From: Candolleomyces eurysporus
Taxonomy: Eukaryota > Basidiomycota > Agaricomycetes > Agaricales > Psathyrellaceae
NCBI GenBank assembly: GCA_027579435.1
Contig: JANBPK010001010.1
Span: 1 to 25,492 of the forward strand
Reading direction: 5' to 3'
DNA length: 25,492 nucleotides
How positions within the stretch are numbered: the stretch's first letter is position 1; every line of letters starts with the position of its first letter. Below, one piece after another: positions 1 to 10,272 of this stretch. The translations under genes and the position numbers were made by a program. The notes beneath the pieces are model-generated. The model was given only the letters and a program-made list of their open reading frames with translations. It was not told the DNA's origin and ran no database searches.

Positions 1-590
1 CTTGTACTTAGAGACTCAGACCGCGTCATCTTTATAGTTTATTATCGTCGAAAATTGAACTTATATTCGCTAAAACCAACGCGGTGGTATCAGCGGGCAA
101 GGGGTATAGGTAAAAGCTCTAAGTCTAGTTGACAGAGGCTTCTAGAACTCTTCTTGTACAATCGCAAGTTCGAGGGGGAGCTAAGGCTCAACCAGCAACC
201 ATAGAAATGCTTCACAAAGTGACTTCGCTAACACACAGTAGGGTTCGAGATACAACGGATAACTTCGCGAACAGAGAACACGGTCTCGAGCAACTTTAAT
301 GCAAGAATGATTCGATAAAACGCAAGCGACACAACTCTGATTGACTTTGCCAACTTAAACACTCTTTTTCTCGATAACAGGTGGCTCTCGTAGATTCCTG
401 GGAACACAGTCCTGACGTGAAATACAAACGTTAGCTACCCGCTAATGCTATAATAGATAAAACAGAGACGTAGATATAGGCAATTATTGTTTGGTAAACA
501 GGCAGAGAAACAAATAGATGACAGAGACAGAGAGAGATAAGAAACACAATCACATGAGGGTATCAAAGGCCGAGAGTTGAGTCTCGAACC
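1..590. other. No gene seen; AT-rich flank
   Basis: No open frame of useful length and no convincing splice-joined exons were found. There is a short GA-rich run near 521-540. The stretch near 86-97 resembles a tRNA-iMet primer-binding site but has no long terminal repeat or gag reading frame beside it on the same strand. The neighbouring gag-like remnant lies on the opposite strand, so the region may be retroelement debris, but this is not demonstrated. Confidence 0.4.
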
Positions 591-984
591 CTAGAACGCA
601 GCCCAGGCGCTTCGCAAACCTGTTCTGGACGCGGCTGTTATCGAGTCCGCATGGATATTCACCAAGGATTGCTTCCGGAGAGCGCGCCCTTCCGTTCGCG
701 CACCTAATCCGACGAATTGATCCGAATTTTGGGTGCTTGGCTCCACCAAGCCATACTGCTTCACTACTCTGCTGACTCTTTCTTTCTCTTGGCTATGGAC
801 AGGCTGACTGAGCTTCGGGCAGATGACCACATCAGCTTTAGTCTTGCTTTCCGGTTTTCCGTACAGGTTCACAAACTTCAGACGATCCTCCAAAGCTCAT
901 CAACCAACGCCGATACCTTCCAAAGATGGTAAGGTCAGCGCTTATTGACTTGACAGATCGATGATCATGTTCTCGAAGCCGTCG

Positions 985-1260
985 GCTACTTCACGAAGAC
1001 TTCCACTTAGCAATGTCAGGGCGAATTCCCTTGTAGTACGCATAACTCCCACTGATATCATCCCTCGCCAGGTCAGGCATATCAGGTAGCTTCGATTCTA
1101 GTTGTAGCTGTTTCAGATACGTTCACAAGGCCTTCACGAACTTAAAGTACCGTTGTAGAACCGTCTTACTTGTCTTTCTCGTCTCTGCTAGGTAGTCTGC
1201 TTAGTTGGCAACCAGGGAAAGTTCCAACTCTATAGTTCCCAACTTCACAAAGATCTTCTT
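985..1260 (-). mobile_element. Possible decayed retrotransposon gag fragment
   Basis: Read on the minus strand, one frame gives a lysine- and leucine-rich segment containing RYFKFVKAL, a stop, then YLKQLQLESKLPDM, and about 20 codons later YYKGIRPDIAKW. The order (aromatic/leucine helix, a second helix, then a tyrosine-x-G-I-x-P turn) recalls the Gag capsid-like domain of fungal LTR retrotransposons. At least three in-frame stops interrupt it. No zinc knuckle, protease, reverse transcriptase or LTR was found. The identification is weak; it could be chance similarity in a non-coding stretch. Confidence 0.25.
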
Positions 1261-1725
1261 TATATATAAGTCAGTTCACGAACATTAAGAACAAGTTTGC
1301 GAATTTTATAGGGTATTCGCGCACTCGGTGCATCAGCGGACTAGCTATGTGATTTACACAGCTTGAACCACACCCGAGTCAGAACCAGCAAAGAACAGAA
1401 AGATACATTGAAGGCTCATCGCCATAGTACTTTGCTACTAGCTTGCGTCGTTCATAAGCTACATTCCATCAAGTGGTCAGACCCGTCCAACGCCACGTCG
1501 TTGACTAGATCTGTCTAATTCTCAAAGTCTCTCTACCTCTCTACCTAAGGAATACCCACATGGGTTGTATTTGCCCAGTGCTTGGGGGAGACTAGACTCC
1601 TCCAAGGGACTCGGCAAAGGAGAATAGTTGCATAGATGTGAGGGAACTGAGAGCATGAGCGTGAGAGGTGAGAGATCATCCCACAGAATACAAGCCCTCC
1701 TTCCAGTGGAACAACAACAAGTGAC
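1261..1725. other. Intergenic, no gene assigned
   Basis: Nothing was recognised between the gag-like remnant and the 3' end of the minus-strand gene that ends at 1726. A minus-strand frame runs on to 1545, but it reads through predicted introns of that gene and is not a better model. Confidence 0.45.
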
Positions 1726-2543
1726 TCACGGCGAAGGCCTCGCAACACCACTCCTCTCCAGTCCACCTCTTCGCATTGCAGAGAAGCGGAACAAGAGCAA
1801 AAAGGGGATGAAGAAGCACTCACATAAACAAGACAAGCCTTCACCTTCCTCTCAGCACCCACAAGCCACTTTGCTCTCGTAACGGCTGCAAGACATACAC
1901 GCCTTGAGCCTAATTCAAGCTCACGGGATAAGGACTGAGAAGAGGGCATACCATAGGGCGAGCTGTAAGTCCACCTTCCCTGAACCGTATGATTCGGTAC
2001 GAGCAGTAGTGGTGCAATACCGAGAGCTGTGAGCGGAGAGAATAGATCAGCACTCAAATCCAGAAACCAGCGAAAGAGAAAGAAAAGAAGAAAAGAAACG
2101 TGTTTAGCTGTTTGAGCAATCCCAGGTAAACCTACCATCGACACGAAGCCTTCTGGAAAGACTTCTCCCAAGGCTGTCCCCCAGTGCGAAAAGAGAGGTG
2201 AACCATCTGGACCCACACGCCTCCCCAGCCTAACCGCGACGCCCATATTCTTCTTTGCCAGTGTGATGATTTGTTGGGGGGTGAGGACTCGGAGGAGGGT
2301 GAGAATCGTGTCAATAGTATCAGCTGTGGTGGGATATGAGTAAAAACATGAGTGGTGAAAATGAGATAACGCACTGTAAACATCCCATCTAACGCCTCCT
2401 TCATCTCCAGTCACAGTACTTGCTACACCCCACGATAGAGTTATCAAGTCATCAGGGGAGAGCTAGGCAAAGACAAATACTTGTGGGGTACGGGCCGTCA
2501 GAGCGGCTTGTTCCGAGGCCTCTTTGGGCCCATTGCTTACCAT
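1726..2543 (-). CDS. Hypothetical protein, six-exon model
   Basis: Unrecognised gene. The long minus-strand frame across this area can be resolved into short exons that keep phase: 2541-2543 (ATG only), 2375-2462, 2136-2323, 1952-2026, 1845-1885 and 1726-1768. The introns are 51-109 bases, with donors GTAAGC, GTGCGT, GTAGGT, GTATGC and GTGAAG and AG acceptors. The product is about 145 residues. It contains LSPDDLITLSWGVAS, ILTLLRVLTPQQIITLAKKN and GRRVGPDGSPLFSHWGTALG, then a basic C-terminus. I see no signal peptide, membrane segment or known catalytic motif. The start rests on an ATG lying directly before the first donor, so further upstream exons are possible. The middle exons look truly coding; the ends are uncertain. 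Confidence 0.5.
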
Positions 2544-2990
2544 ACTCTGTTTTCTCTGCTAATGAATGGGCCAGAATTTCGAACTGTGGTAGGTCGAAAC
2601 AAACGCGGACGGAATTTTAGCGAAATGGTTAGGCCGCAATCATGCTCAATTATGACTTTGAAGCTCTTTCCCACCTTTCAAAAACAGTACTGGTTGAAAT
2701 GACCTGTTCTGAGTTTGACCGGCCAGCTTCCTCGACATCGATGAATATTATTTATTTACAGGCTGGCTCTCTTGAACTCTACATAACCCACAATACGACT
2801 CTGAAGTATTTTTCCTCCTTCCAAACTCCAGGCTCTATGACTTACCTGTTTGACCATGGGGCACAAATAGGAATCGAAAAGCCAGGGAATCGATGCAAGG
2901 GTGCAAGGGAATTGATACATACCGTTGGAACGGGAGAAAGGTAAAAAAAAGTATTTATTCAGTTATTCAGTACTTAACAGTTTGGAGTTA
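2544..2990. other. Intergenic, left flank of transposon
   Basis: No gene was recognised. Several overlapping short plus-strand frames (about 66-100 codons) lack recognisable motifs. An A-run (2943-2950) and AT-rich sequence lie just before the proposed transposon end. Confidence 0.4.
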
Positions 2991-3013
2991 TATGCCCGGG
3001 ACCCCGAAGTTTG
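2991..3013 (+). repeat. Left terminal inverted repeat (imperfect)
   Basis: It begins TATGCCCGGGACC and ends AAGTTTG. Compared with the reverse complement of 8684-8706, 16 of 23 positions agree, including the CCCGG core and the whole last seven bases. It is preceded by TTA (2988-2990). Confidence 0.5.
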
Positions 3014-3380
3014 TCGAAGGATGATGGCGAATGTCGGCGAACGTCGATGTCTACCGGCGGATGCTGTATGGTGGTATTTGTCAACAGCCTTCAGCGTTGG
3101 CTGTGGGAATACGACGACTGCCAGCGATGAGCCTCGCCATCATTTGCCAACTAATGCCAACAGTCGCCGACCTGTGCTGGCTCGTTCTTCTCTTCAACGA
3201 TAGCCACTGAATGTTGCCGTCTGTCGGTGTTACTCGCCGGCTATTGACGCTTTCTGCCGTCACTCACCAATAATCATCAGACCTCGGTGCCTGAGCACTG
3301 GGCTCGTCGGCCCCCACCAATCATTGGCGTCCTTCAGGGGCTTCCGACGATAGTTGACGACCTTCGACGATAGTTGTTGT
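3014..3380. repeat. Left subterminal degenerate motif region
   Basis: This GC-rich stretch repeats short related words (GGCGAA, GTCGGCGA, TCGCCG, TTGCCG, CGACGATAGTTG) without a strict period. GACGATAGTTG occurs twice within 30 bases near 3345-3376. A region of the same character lies near the right end (8495-8683), as expected for transposase-binding subterminal repeats. It has no coding potential that I trust. Confidence 0.45.
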
Positions 3381-3530
3381 CTCTTGTTTATCTCTGGGCA
3401 ATGTTTGCGCAAAGTCACGCCACTCTGGGGGATGGTCTCGGGTTGAAATTTTATCTTTCCCCTTCTCTCCCTTGGTCCCCCACCATCTATATTGTGCCAT
3501 CTCTCGACCTCACTCTTCGACTAGCCCCTA

Positions 3531-5505
3531 ATGTCAACCGTCACCCTGTTCGACTCAGCTATCAACAGCAAAACCAAGAAGGACTACCTTGTCGTTGTTG
3601 CTGAGGCCCTCAAGATCGACGCACAGGGCACCAACAAGGCTGTCGCTGCTCGTATCACAGCCCATTTGAAGGCCCACCCTGAGTTAGCTCAGGACCCCCA
3701 GTTCCAAGGGCTGTTTTCTGGAAGGGCCAATCCAAACGGTGGGGTATCCAAGACGAGTGCCAATAAGGCTGAGGATGATCGTCAGGCTGAGAAAACCAAG
3801 ACGGCACTTACGGGGTAAGCTTTTCACAATGCCCTTTGACTTCTCATTGCTGACGCCGTAACCAGAGCACATAAGGCATTACTAGATGTGAAATACACAA
3901 CAGATCCTGCCCCTAGCTTTGCCCTTTTGAATCAAGGAGCTCACGGTGATGCGGACATGAAAGGTGTGTGCGCTGTTTTCTATTGTATCCTGCTCCCTTT
4001 TATTAACTGCAGAAATAGGAGATCTGGCCGCTAAGGGAGAGGAAGATAGCGATGATGGGTCTTCCCTCCCCTCTGTTGAATCCCCTAAAGAGCATCTTGA
4101 GAGGGATCATACCCCTGACCATAAGGCTGCACCCGAGGTGATCAAGAACCCAATCAGTACGTATTCCGATATTTATATGGCTTTGTTGGAGGCTGATATC
4201 TCGAAGTAATGGTCGTTTTCCAGCATCAGATCAATGCCCAAGACCCTCGACGCGAGACCTATCTTGCAGATGTGCCCGTCTTTGCTGAAAACGAGAATGG
4301 GGTGGTCCGATACAGTGCTCGCCTTTCAGACCTTGTCCCGCAGGCGCTGAAGAATGACGAAGCTCTGAGTCCAATCAAGAGTAAGTTCAGCTCTTTTGGA
4401 GCAGCATATTGTCTGTCTAATCCCTGGCTGTAGAGTCAACGAGCCGACTATTTCGTCGTGGAGTCGCAGACCCTTATAGCCAGTCAAACTTGGGCCTTGT
4501 TAACGACCTCTTAGATCCTGCCCGCCTGCCACCAAGTCTCAAGATCGACGCCCTCAACAAATACCCACTTGGGAAGACGGGGGAAAACATGTTTGCATGT
4601 CGATTGTTTTGGAAGGAAGTGGATGACGACAAGACTGGTGAGGTATCCCGCTCAGTGAGTAGTCAACGGCTGTCAGCATGGGACCTTGTGATTGACCTCG
4701 TTTATTTTCAGGTGCAATCCTCTATTCATCCATTTTCCAGTTCGTCCAGTCATCTTCCACCCCTGATTCGGGCACAGAAGGCGGCAGCCATCAAGAAGGA
4801 AGAGCATATTGGAGCTGAGTTTGACTCCCAGGAGTCCAAGCTCGGTTTCTACGCTTTCCTTTGAGAGTTTCTTGCCTTGACAATCCAGGATTTACACTTG
4901 GAGCGCGCAGTAACCATGAAGACGGTTGTGGTCCGCTACAATCTCCTCGAAGACAGCCGCAAGAAGCTCCAAAGCTGGACTCGACCCAGCAGCACTGGGG
5001 GTTATCAAGTGCCTTATTCCCGTGAGTTCGTCGTTCCTGGTTCCAATACTCCGAACCTCATGCACACTGTATAGCAAATTTTGGTGACTTTTGCGGCCAT
5101 CAATTCACGAGGCAGGACCTCCTTTCTGCACTTGGGTTCAAAACCACGAAGGCTGGCACAGACCTGAATCTGATCAACAGGGTGCTCTCGATGAGCAAAG
5201 AGGCTCCGAAGGCGTTCGATTGGGTTCAGAACCTGGATTCCAGTCCATATGCAGAGCAATTTGAAGGTATGTTGAAGGCGAAGTTCATCGAGTACCTCAA
5301 CAGAAAGGCAGAAGCAGCAAAGGGAGGTCGGGGTGGCTCTTCAAAAGATCCGATCTCTCTCATGAGTGAGGATGAAGATTCTGAGGGAGGGAGAAAGGAT
5401 CGAAGAAGGCGACGCAGGGATACCAACGATACGGATCATAATACAAGGGGTGGGAAGAGGAGCAAGGGGAAGGGGTATAACAGCGATGACATGGATTCTT
5501 TGTAA
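3531..5505 (+). pseudogene. SAP-like nuclear protein in KDZ element, one stop
   Basis: Unnamed transposon-borne protein. Exons that keep phase are 3531-3814, 3866-3963, 4013-4156, 4243-4380, 4434-4642, 4712-5021 and 5075-5505, about 537 codons. The junction before exon 4 is the least certain. The N-terminus (residues about 14-55) resembles a SAP DNA-binding helix pair: KKDYLVVVAEAL, a GTNKAVAARI turn, then LKAHPEL. An acidic linker follows (EEDSDDGSS). The C-terminus is charged, with an RRRRRR run (5403-5422) that would serve as a nuclear signal. An in-frame TGA at 4862-4864, inside an otherwise coherent exon, argues that this copy is dead. It lies 162 bases upstream of the transposase-like gene, on the same strand, and within the proposed inverted repeats, so a DNA-binding helper role is a guess from position. 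The reading-frame coherence is strong; the function is unknown. Confidence 0.6.
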
Positions 5506-5667
5506 ATTATGTTAGCGCATTGGGGTTGATATATTATATTGACTCATGTACAAACCTGAATTTTGTTCTGCTTCATTATACTTATCATATTTGCAACAAA
5601 TTGACCAACCGATGTGATTGATAAGACGCTGCAATTAGGAACACGCTCTCGTTTTGCTTTGCCCACC

Positions 5668-7894
5668 ATGTCCACGATTCAAGACTTCAAGCTCGTGTTA
5701 GAGACCTTCTTCCCCATCTCTCTTCCCTTTCATGATATATTTGTTGCACTCTCCATTCTTGTTGCAATCATTCCATTATTCAAGTTGCACCAAAACCAAA
5801 GAACCCAGCCTTGGCAGCCAGCAAATACGGCATGGTTGAAAAGTGCCCACTTGCTATTCAAGAACTTATTCTCATCACAAGCAGGCTCTGGTGCTGATCA
5901 ATACTATTTGGGAGGGTCATGGGTCACAAAGGATTTTATTGGATCCAATTTTCTCACCGATCTCGATGGGCTGTTGGAACTACTTGGGATCGATTGGAAT
6001 AACCTTTCGCCCATGTTCCCAGTCTCACCTCTTATCCTGGTCACTCCACGGCTCAACTGCCTCAATTGCAAATCCAACGGTCATGCAGGGCAGACACTCC
6101 GACGCCTTGAGAAACCACAGAGAATTTGTGTCCTCAACAAGGAATTTCAATGGCAAGATGCTCACCTGTTTCCTGCCTGATGTGTTCGCTGCAGATCGGA
6201 CTACTATCCAGACAGGATAACCTTTCCTCAAGGTCATGGTAGCAAGCGGATGCAACGGCTGGAAGGCGATTGTCAATAAATCTGTGTTTCGAAGCATGGG
6301 ATATGGATGCATCAGAGGGTGGCTCTTGCGCAGGAGCGTGCTATCGTTCGCTTTCATGCTGGATGGTCAAACTTTGCAGAGTGGTTGAACAAAACGATTG
6401 CGCAGAAACCAGCTGTGACTCCTCGGCAATCCAAATGACTCTTCATTGAACATTTCACTCAAAGGTTGCTGCAGGCGCATGGCAAATTTGACGAGTTTGT
6501 TTGCAAAGCAAACCTTGATGTGGATGGACTTGCCTTAGAGGTTCGAGAAGCAATCGGTCACAATGGCGGCGTACTTCCCTCTGCCATGGTCCATTCGTGT
6601 ATGGATTGCACTCACAAGAAACGCTACCGGAGTGATTTAACCGAGGAGGGACTGGGAATGGTGCAGGATGGATTGGGTGTGGCCGAAGTGGACAAAGAAG
6701 CTGATAACGTTAATCCCATTGAAGCGGTGAGTGTCACCATCCAAGCTAGCCTCTGTAGCTTTTTTAGTAATCACTGCAGCACCTAGAATGCACCAGAAGC
6801 TCTGGAGAACATTCCACTACATGCCCCGTTGCAACAGGACGCCCCTCCGGAAAATATGCCCAGAGGCTACATACGGATGGCTGTTATGGATGGAAAAAGC
6901 GTCGGCCACAGAGTAAGTCTTCAAGGGGAATCATACCTGGTACCCTAAATTGATGATATTGCTCTAGATATGCGCACTAAATACTTGCAACTTGCCCCTC
7001 CGAAATTACAAGAATGGCCGCTTCTGTAGAGACCACAGCGCTCTCGAAAACATTTGCAGAATAATTCCTTGTGGGCGGCATGTCAGTGAGCCAGGAAGCC
7101 TAGTTTGCGATAACGAGGAACACCAGAACTGGTATTCTCGTTATAATGAACGCTTCAGGCGCTTGACATTCCCTGGTGTCCAGTGTGTTTTATGACGTCA
7201 ATCGGCCCGCTCAAACTCAGGCAATGGCAAGGGTGGACCAGTGCTACATGTCAAGGCTGCGCTTCCTTCTCTTGGTGAGATCCCAGGAAACGAGGTTGTG
7301 CACACCTTTTGGGCACAATCTGTCTACTGCGTTCAGACCGTTCAATGGGCTTGTGGCTTCCCGATAGGCTGGGGGAAATGTTATCGTTCAGAAAGCTCCC
7401 CACAAGTCCTCGGAATCATCAATCAAGTTTGGAGTGGGTATGAAGAGCGAAGGCCAAGTTACCTTGCATATGACGATGCCTGCGACCTGCTGCGACATAT
7501 TGTCACTCAAGATGCAGCAAGTCCGTGGCTCAACTTGACAAGGTTCATTGCTGATGCCTGGCATTACATCAATCATCGCGCAACCGACGCCTTGTGTAGA
7601 CGCTGGTGTAATCCAGCACCTACAGATGGGTCACAGCCTGACCTTATAATTGGTCAGACTGATGCTTCCGGACGCACTTATGCAACCAGGGCATTCAACA
7701 CAGAAACGGCAGAACAGTTGAACTCTTGGATTACGAAGTATGAGGCTCAATTGAGGCAAATGACCGATGTCACTTTCGATTTTTTTATCCATGTATTGCT
7801 GCTGTTGTATGGGGAGTTGGTTGAGGGCCGAATTCGAAAGAAAGAGCGCTTTCTTACCGATGATTTCTGGGAGGAGGTTCTGGGGGAAATCTAG
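5668..7894 (+). pseudogene. KDZ-associated CxC5/CxC6 transposase-like protein, broken
   Basis: Conceptual exons 5668-6726, 6787-6912 and 6968-7894 give about 703 residues. After a hydrophobic N-terminal part come a CxC5-like cluster (CLNC near residue 128, CVRC then DYYPDRIT near 171), a basic SKHGIWMHQRVALAQE block, and HSCMDCTHKKRYRSDL. A CxC6-like cluster follows (CALNTC, NYKNGRFC, IIPCG, residues about 397-455). The C-terminal half has AYDDACDLLRHI (about 562), a DAWHYINHRATD/CNPAP zinc-like stretch, and NTETAEQLNSW (about 640). These resemble the second Asp and the Glu of an RNase H-fold transposase; that assignment is inference. Four in-frame stops interrupt it: TGA 6178, TAA 6277, TGA 6436 and TGA 7193, while the frame is otherwise kept across them. 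The start at 5668 was chosen for its CACCATG context. Family assignment is confident; activity is unlikely. Confidence 0.8.
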
Positions 7895-8494
7895 TTTAGT
7901 GCTCACTCCAAAATAAACATCTTTCGTTGCGGTGTTGCCATGATCTGAGCTATTTCAATTAAAATGCGCAAGCTTTTGACATGGATATGGACTTGACTAA
8001 GGTCTAGTAACTACCTGAATGGATACACTACATTGTCTTGAGCTTGTACTCGCTCTGTAAATGAACCCCCAACGACAGCTGACCAAAATACCACCTGATC
8101 ACGTCGAGACGGTGCGGCGGCACACAAGTCCTTACTTCCAGGAATAATCAACTTGGGGTTTGATTCTAAGAAAATTTATGCACATCAATTGCCTGCTAAC
8201 ATGTATATAGACTATATCATAACATTCCGTGACCTTAGCTATGTTGTTGCACAAGAAATTCGTTATTCGAGTGTGCGAGCTTTCCATCAGCGAGCATGGA
8301 GCATGGGAACAAAGGGTCGATGGCGCATTGAACTTGCCGCCTTCCAATATATGTATCGGATTTAGGTTTTCTCTTATTTGTATTTTTAAACTGACATACT
8401 TGACTCCAGTCCAAGATTATTGCATGGGACAGTACTAGGGGACAACGACTCAGAAAGGGATAAGGGAGCGGTTACATACGCCTGGCACACGCGT
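7895..8494. other. 3' non-coding part of the KDZ element
   Basis: Between the transposase-like stop and the right subterminal region I see only short overlapping frames (60-70 codons, both strands) without motifs. Nothing is assigned. Confidence 0.45.
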
Positions 8495-8683
8495 TCAGCG
8501 GCAATTATTGCTAACCTTCACCGGCTGTTGGCAAATCTCGCCACCGTTCGGCGTCTGGAGATTGGGTACGCCAACTTTTGCTGTTTGCTGGCGTTGAACG
8601 GTGACTATCGATAACAATTGGTGGAGGCGCTTTCGATGTCTGGCGGATGGTGGTGTCTTTTGCCGAGCAATGCCGAGTGATGG
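8495..8683. repeat. Right subterminal degenerate motif region
   Basis: It is rich in the same short words as the left end (GGCAAATCTCGCC, TTCGGCG, TGCCGAGCAATGCCGAG, GGCGGATGG). TGCCGAG occurs twice within 20 bases (8661-8677), just inside the right terminal repeat. It probably mirrors the left subterminal region. Confidence 0.45.
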
Positions 8684-8706
8684 CAAACTTTCTGGCTCCG
8701 GGGGTA
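8684..8706 (-). repeat. Right terminal inverted repeat (imperfect)
   Basis: Its reverse complement begins TACCCCCGGAGCC and ends AAGTTTG, matching 2991-3013 at 16 of 23 positions. It is followed by TTA (8707-8709), the same three bases that precede the left end. Confidence 0.5.
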
Positions 8707-9109
8707 TTACTGGGACAAGGGAGAGCAGACCAGCGATCGGTGACGTCATTATCATAGACATTATCTAATTGGTCGGCGTTTCCTCCAGTCCCCGTCCCCG
8801 CAACCAAAATGTGCTCGAAGGAGTGGTAGGGACGGGAAAAGGAGGCGATCTACGGTCCACATTCTCTGCATATAGCACTCTATTTGAGCATAGTCTGAGT
8901 AGATCTGTAAAGAGGGCATAGAGAGGGCATAGAGAGGGCACCGATAGACTTGTGCGTCACGCGTCACGAGACGAGCCAAAGTTAGCGCTCAGCCTCGTGT
9001 CTGCGTGACCTCATAGATGTGATCGATAACTCTATATCAAGCGCCCGCTCTATTCTTTCATTCCAAACATCATCTTGTGCAGAGGCAGGCAACTGTCGGT
9101 TTTGACGGA
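8707..9109. other. Upstream region of the first BTB gene; short tandem repeat
   Basis: Holds a small tandem repeat at 8911-8940 (unit AGAGGGCATAG, about 2.7 copies) and an ACGCGT word near 8960. No gene. The region should contain the promoter of the BTB gene that starts at 9110, but no clear core element was seen. Confidence 0.5.
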
Positions 9110-10272
9110 ATGGCCGATCAACCAAGGATAATCCGTCCAAACCGGTGGGGCACGGTGTTCTTCATGGTACGGTCGTCCTACATTACTGGATTGCTGTCGT
9201 TCTCTCATGCACGAATCAGAATGCTGATATGGGAATCGCAGGTCGAGGAAACCATTTTTGATGCTCCTCAACATCGATTCACCGAGGTGTCGGTGTTCTT
9301 CAGAAACATGTTTCTGTTACAAGCTGGGAACGAGCAAGCAGAGGGGCGTGACGAGGAGCATCCGATCGTGTTGGATGACTGCAGGGCAGTTCATTTCAAC
9401 GCGCTAATCAAGGTTCTATATCCCGTGTACGCAGAACAAGTCTCCCAATTGGTATCAGTATCGTATAACACTGACGGCGATCGCTTTTATATAGGCTAAA
9501 CGATGTGATTAATGGATTTTACCCTCTAACCAGGGAGGAATGGGAGGGAGTTCTGGACTTGTCGACCCGGTGGGAGATGAGGGAGGTGAGTTACGTCGGC
9601 TTTTCCCTCGGAAATATACAGAACATCGTTTAGCCAAGGAGATATGCAATCCAAGAACTCACTAAATTGCCGTTGAGCCCTATAGAGAAGGTGGTCCTCG
9701 CACGAAGATGCAAGGTCCCCAGATGGCTCAAGGAGGGACTGAACGAGATTGTTGCTGAGCGTCCAATTCGCCCGCTGGCTGAGCTTACACCTCACCTGGG
9801 ACTGGAGACGGCTTGTACCCTGTTATGGATTCGGAGTAAAATCTCCGAAAGGCGAGAAGGTCTGCTCTTCACTCTAGGGTCCATGCGGTGTCGGAAGTGC
9901 CGAGGTGCGTTTTTCACGCAAAGCCATAATTGCTCCAACTGCCTTCAGGAGATAGGGATCGACAGTGTTAGCGATCTCTACATATCGGGATCAGGACCGG
10001 ATGGGCACTCCATTATGGCGGTGGAAACTACCGTCGATGGCATTCCTGGACCGGCGTTGATGGAGCCTCATGTCGGCCGGAGTAAAATTCGATGCAGGCA
10101 CTGCAACTCTAACCCATTCAACGGGGATTTCAACTGTCCTTCGTGTGCTGGTAGTACACACTACTGGAATATCTACGTCGGACTGGAGGACGCGACCCAG
10201 AGCATCGAATCCATGATATTGCAGGAATTTAGGGACCAAATTGCAAACTTGGGGTTCCCAGATGAGGAGTAA
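9110..10272 (+). CDS. BTB/POZ protein with C-terminal zinc-ribbon pairs
   Basis: Exons 9110-9166, 9242-9426, 9495-9585 and 9634-10272 join in phase to 323 residues. The first half follows the BTB pattern expanded in Agaricomycetes: an ETIFDAPQHRF strand, EVSVFFRNMF helix, EGRDEEHPIVL, FNALIKVLYP, then LTREEWEGVLDLSTRWEM and the IQELTKL/LSPIEKVVLARRCKVPRWL helices. BTB domains usually mediate dimerisation or Cullin-3 binding; the role of this subfamily is not known. The C-terminus adds two CxxC...CxxC sets (9889-9942 and 10093-10146) that look like zinc ribbons. Intron 1 (75 bases) has no stop and could be read through; the paralogue at 13215 has stops at the same place and supports splicing. 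No lesion was found, so the gene appears intact. Confidence 0.8.

Larger units (their letters stand above)
2991..8706 (+). mobile_element. KDZ-type DNA transposon, two genes, decayed
   Basis: A candidate 5,716-base element. Its two ends form an imperfect inverted repeat (2991-3013 against 8684-8706, 16 of 23 positions matching without gaps by eye). Both ends run into 200-300 bases rich in short TGCCGA/TCGGC-type motifs. A 3-base TTA lies directly outside each end and may be a target duplication, but three bases could match by chance. Inside are two same-strand genes: a SAP-like protein, then a CxC5/CxC6 protein of the kind tied to KDZ (Kyakuja-Dileera-Zisupton) transposases. Both carry in-frame stops, so the copy is probably immobile by itself. 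KDZ elements are known from basidiomycetes, where some carry TET/JBP oxygenase genes; none is seen here. The boundaries are inferred, the gene content is much firmer. Confidence 0.6.

Noticed and set aside
86..97. Primer-binding site complementary to initiator tRNA-Met, marking an LTR retrotransposon start
   Set aside because: Only the first eight or nine bases fit, no LTR end or plus-strand gag follows, and the only gag-like remnant is on the other strand.
1545..2447. A single 300-residue minus-strand protein
   Set aside because: The frame starts at a non-ATG codon and reads through several good GT-AG introns; the spliced model gives more coherent sequence and an earlier stop.
2991..8706. 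TET/JBP oxygenase cargo in the KDZ element
   Set aside because: Such cargo is known for some basidiomycete KDZ elements, but no HxD...H dioxygenase pattern is present in either gene.
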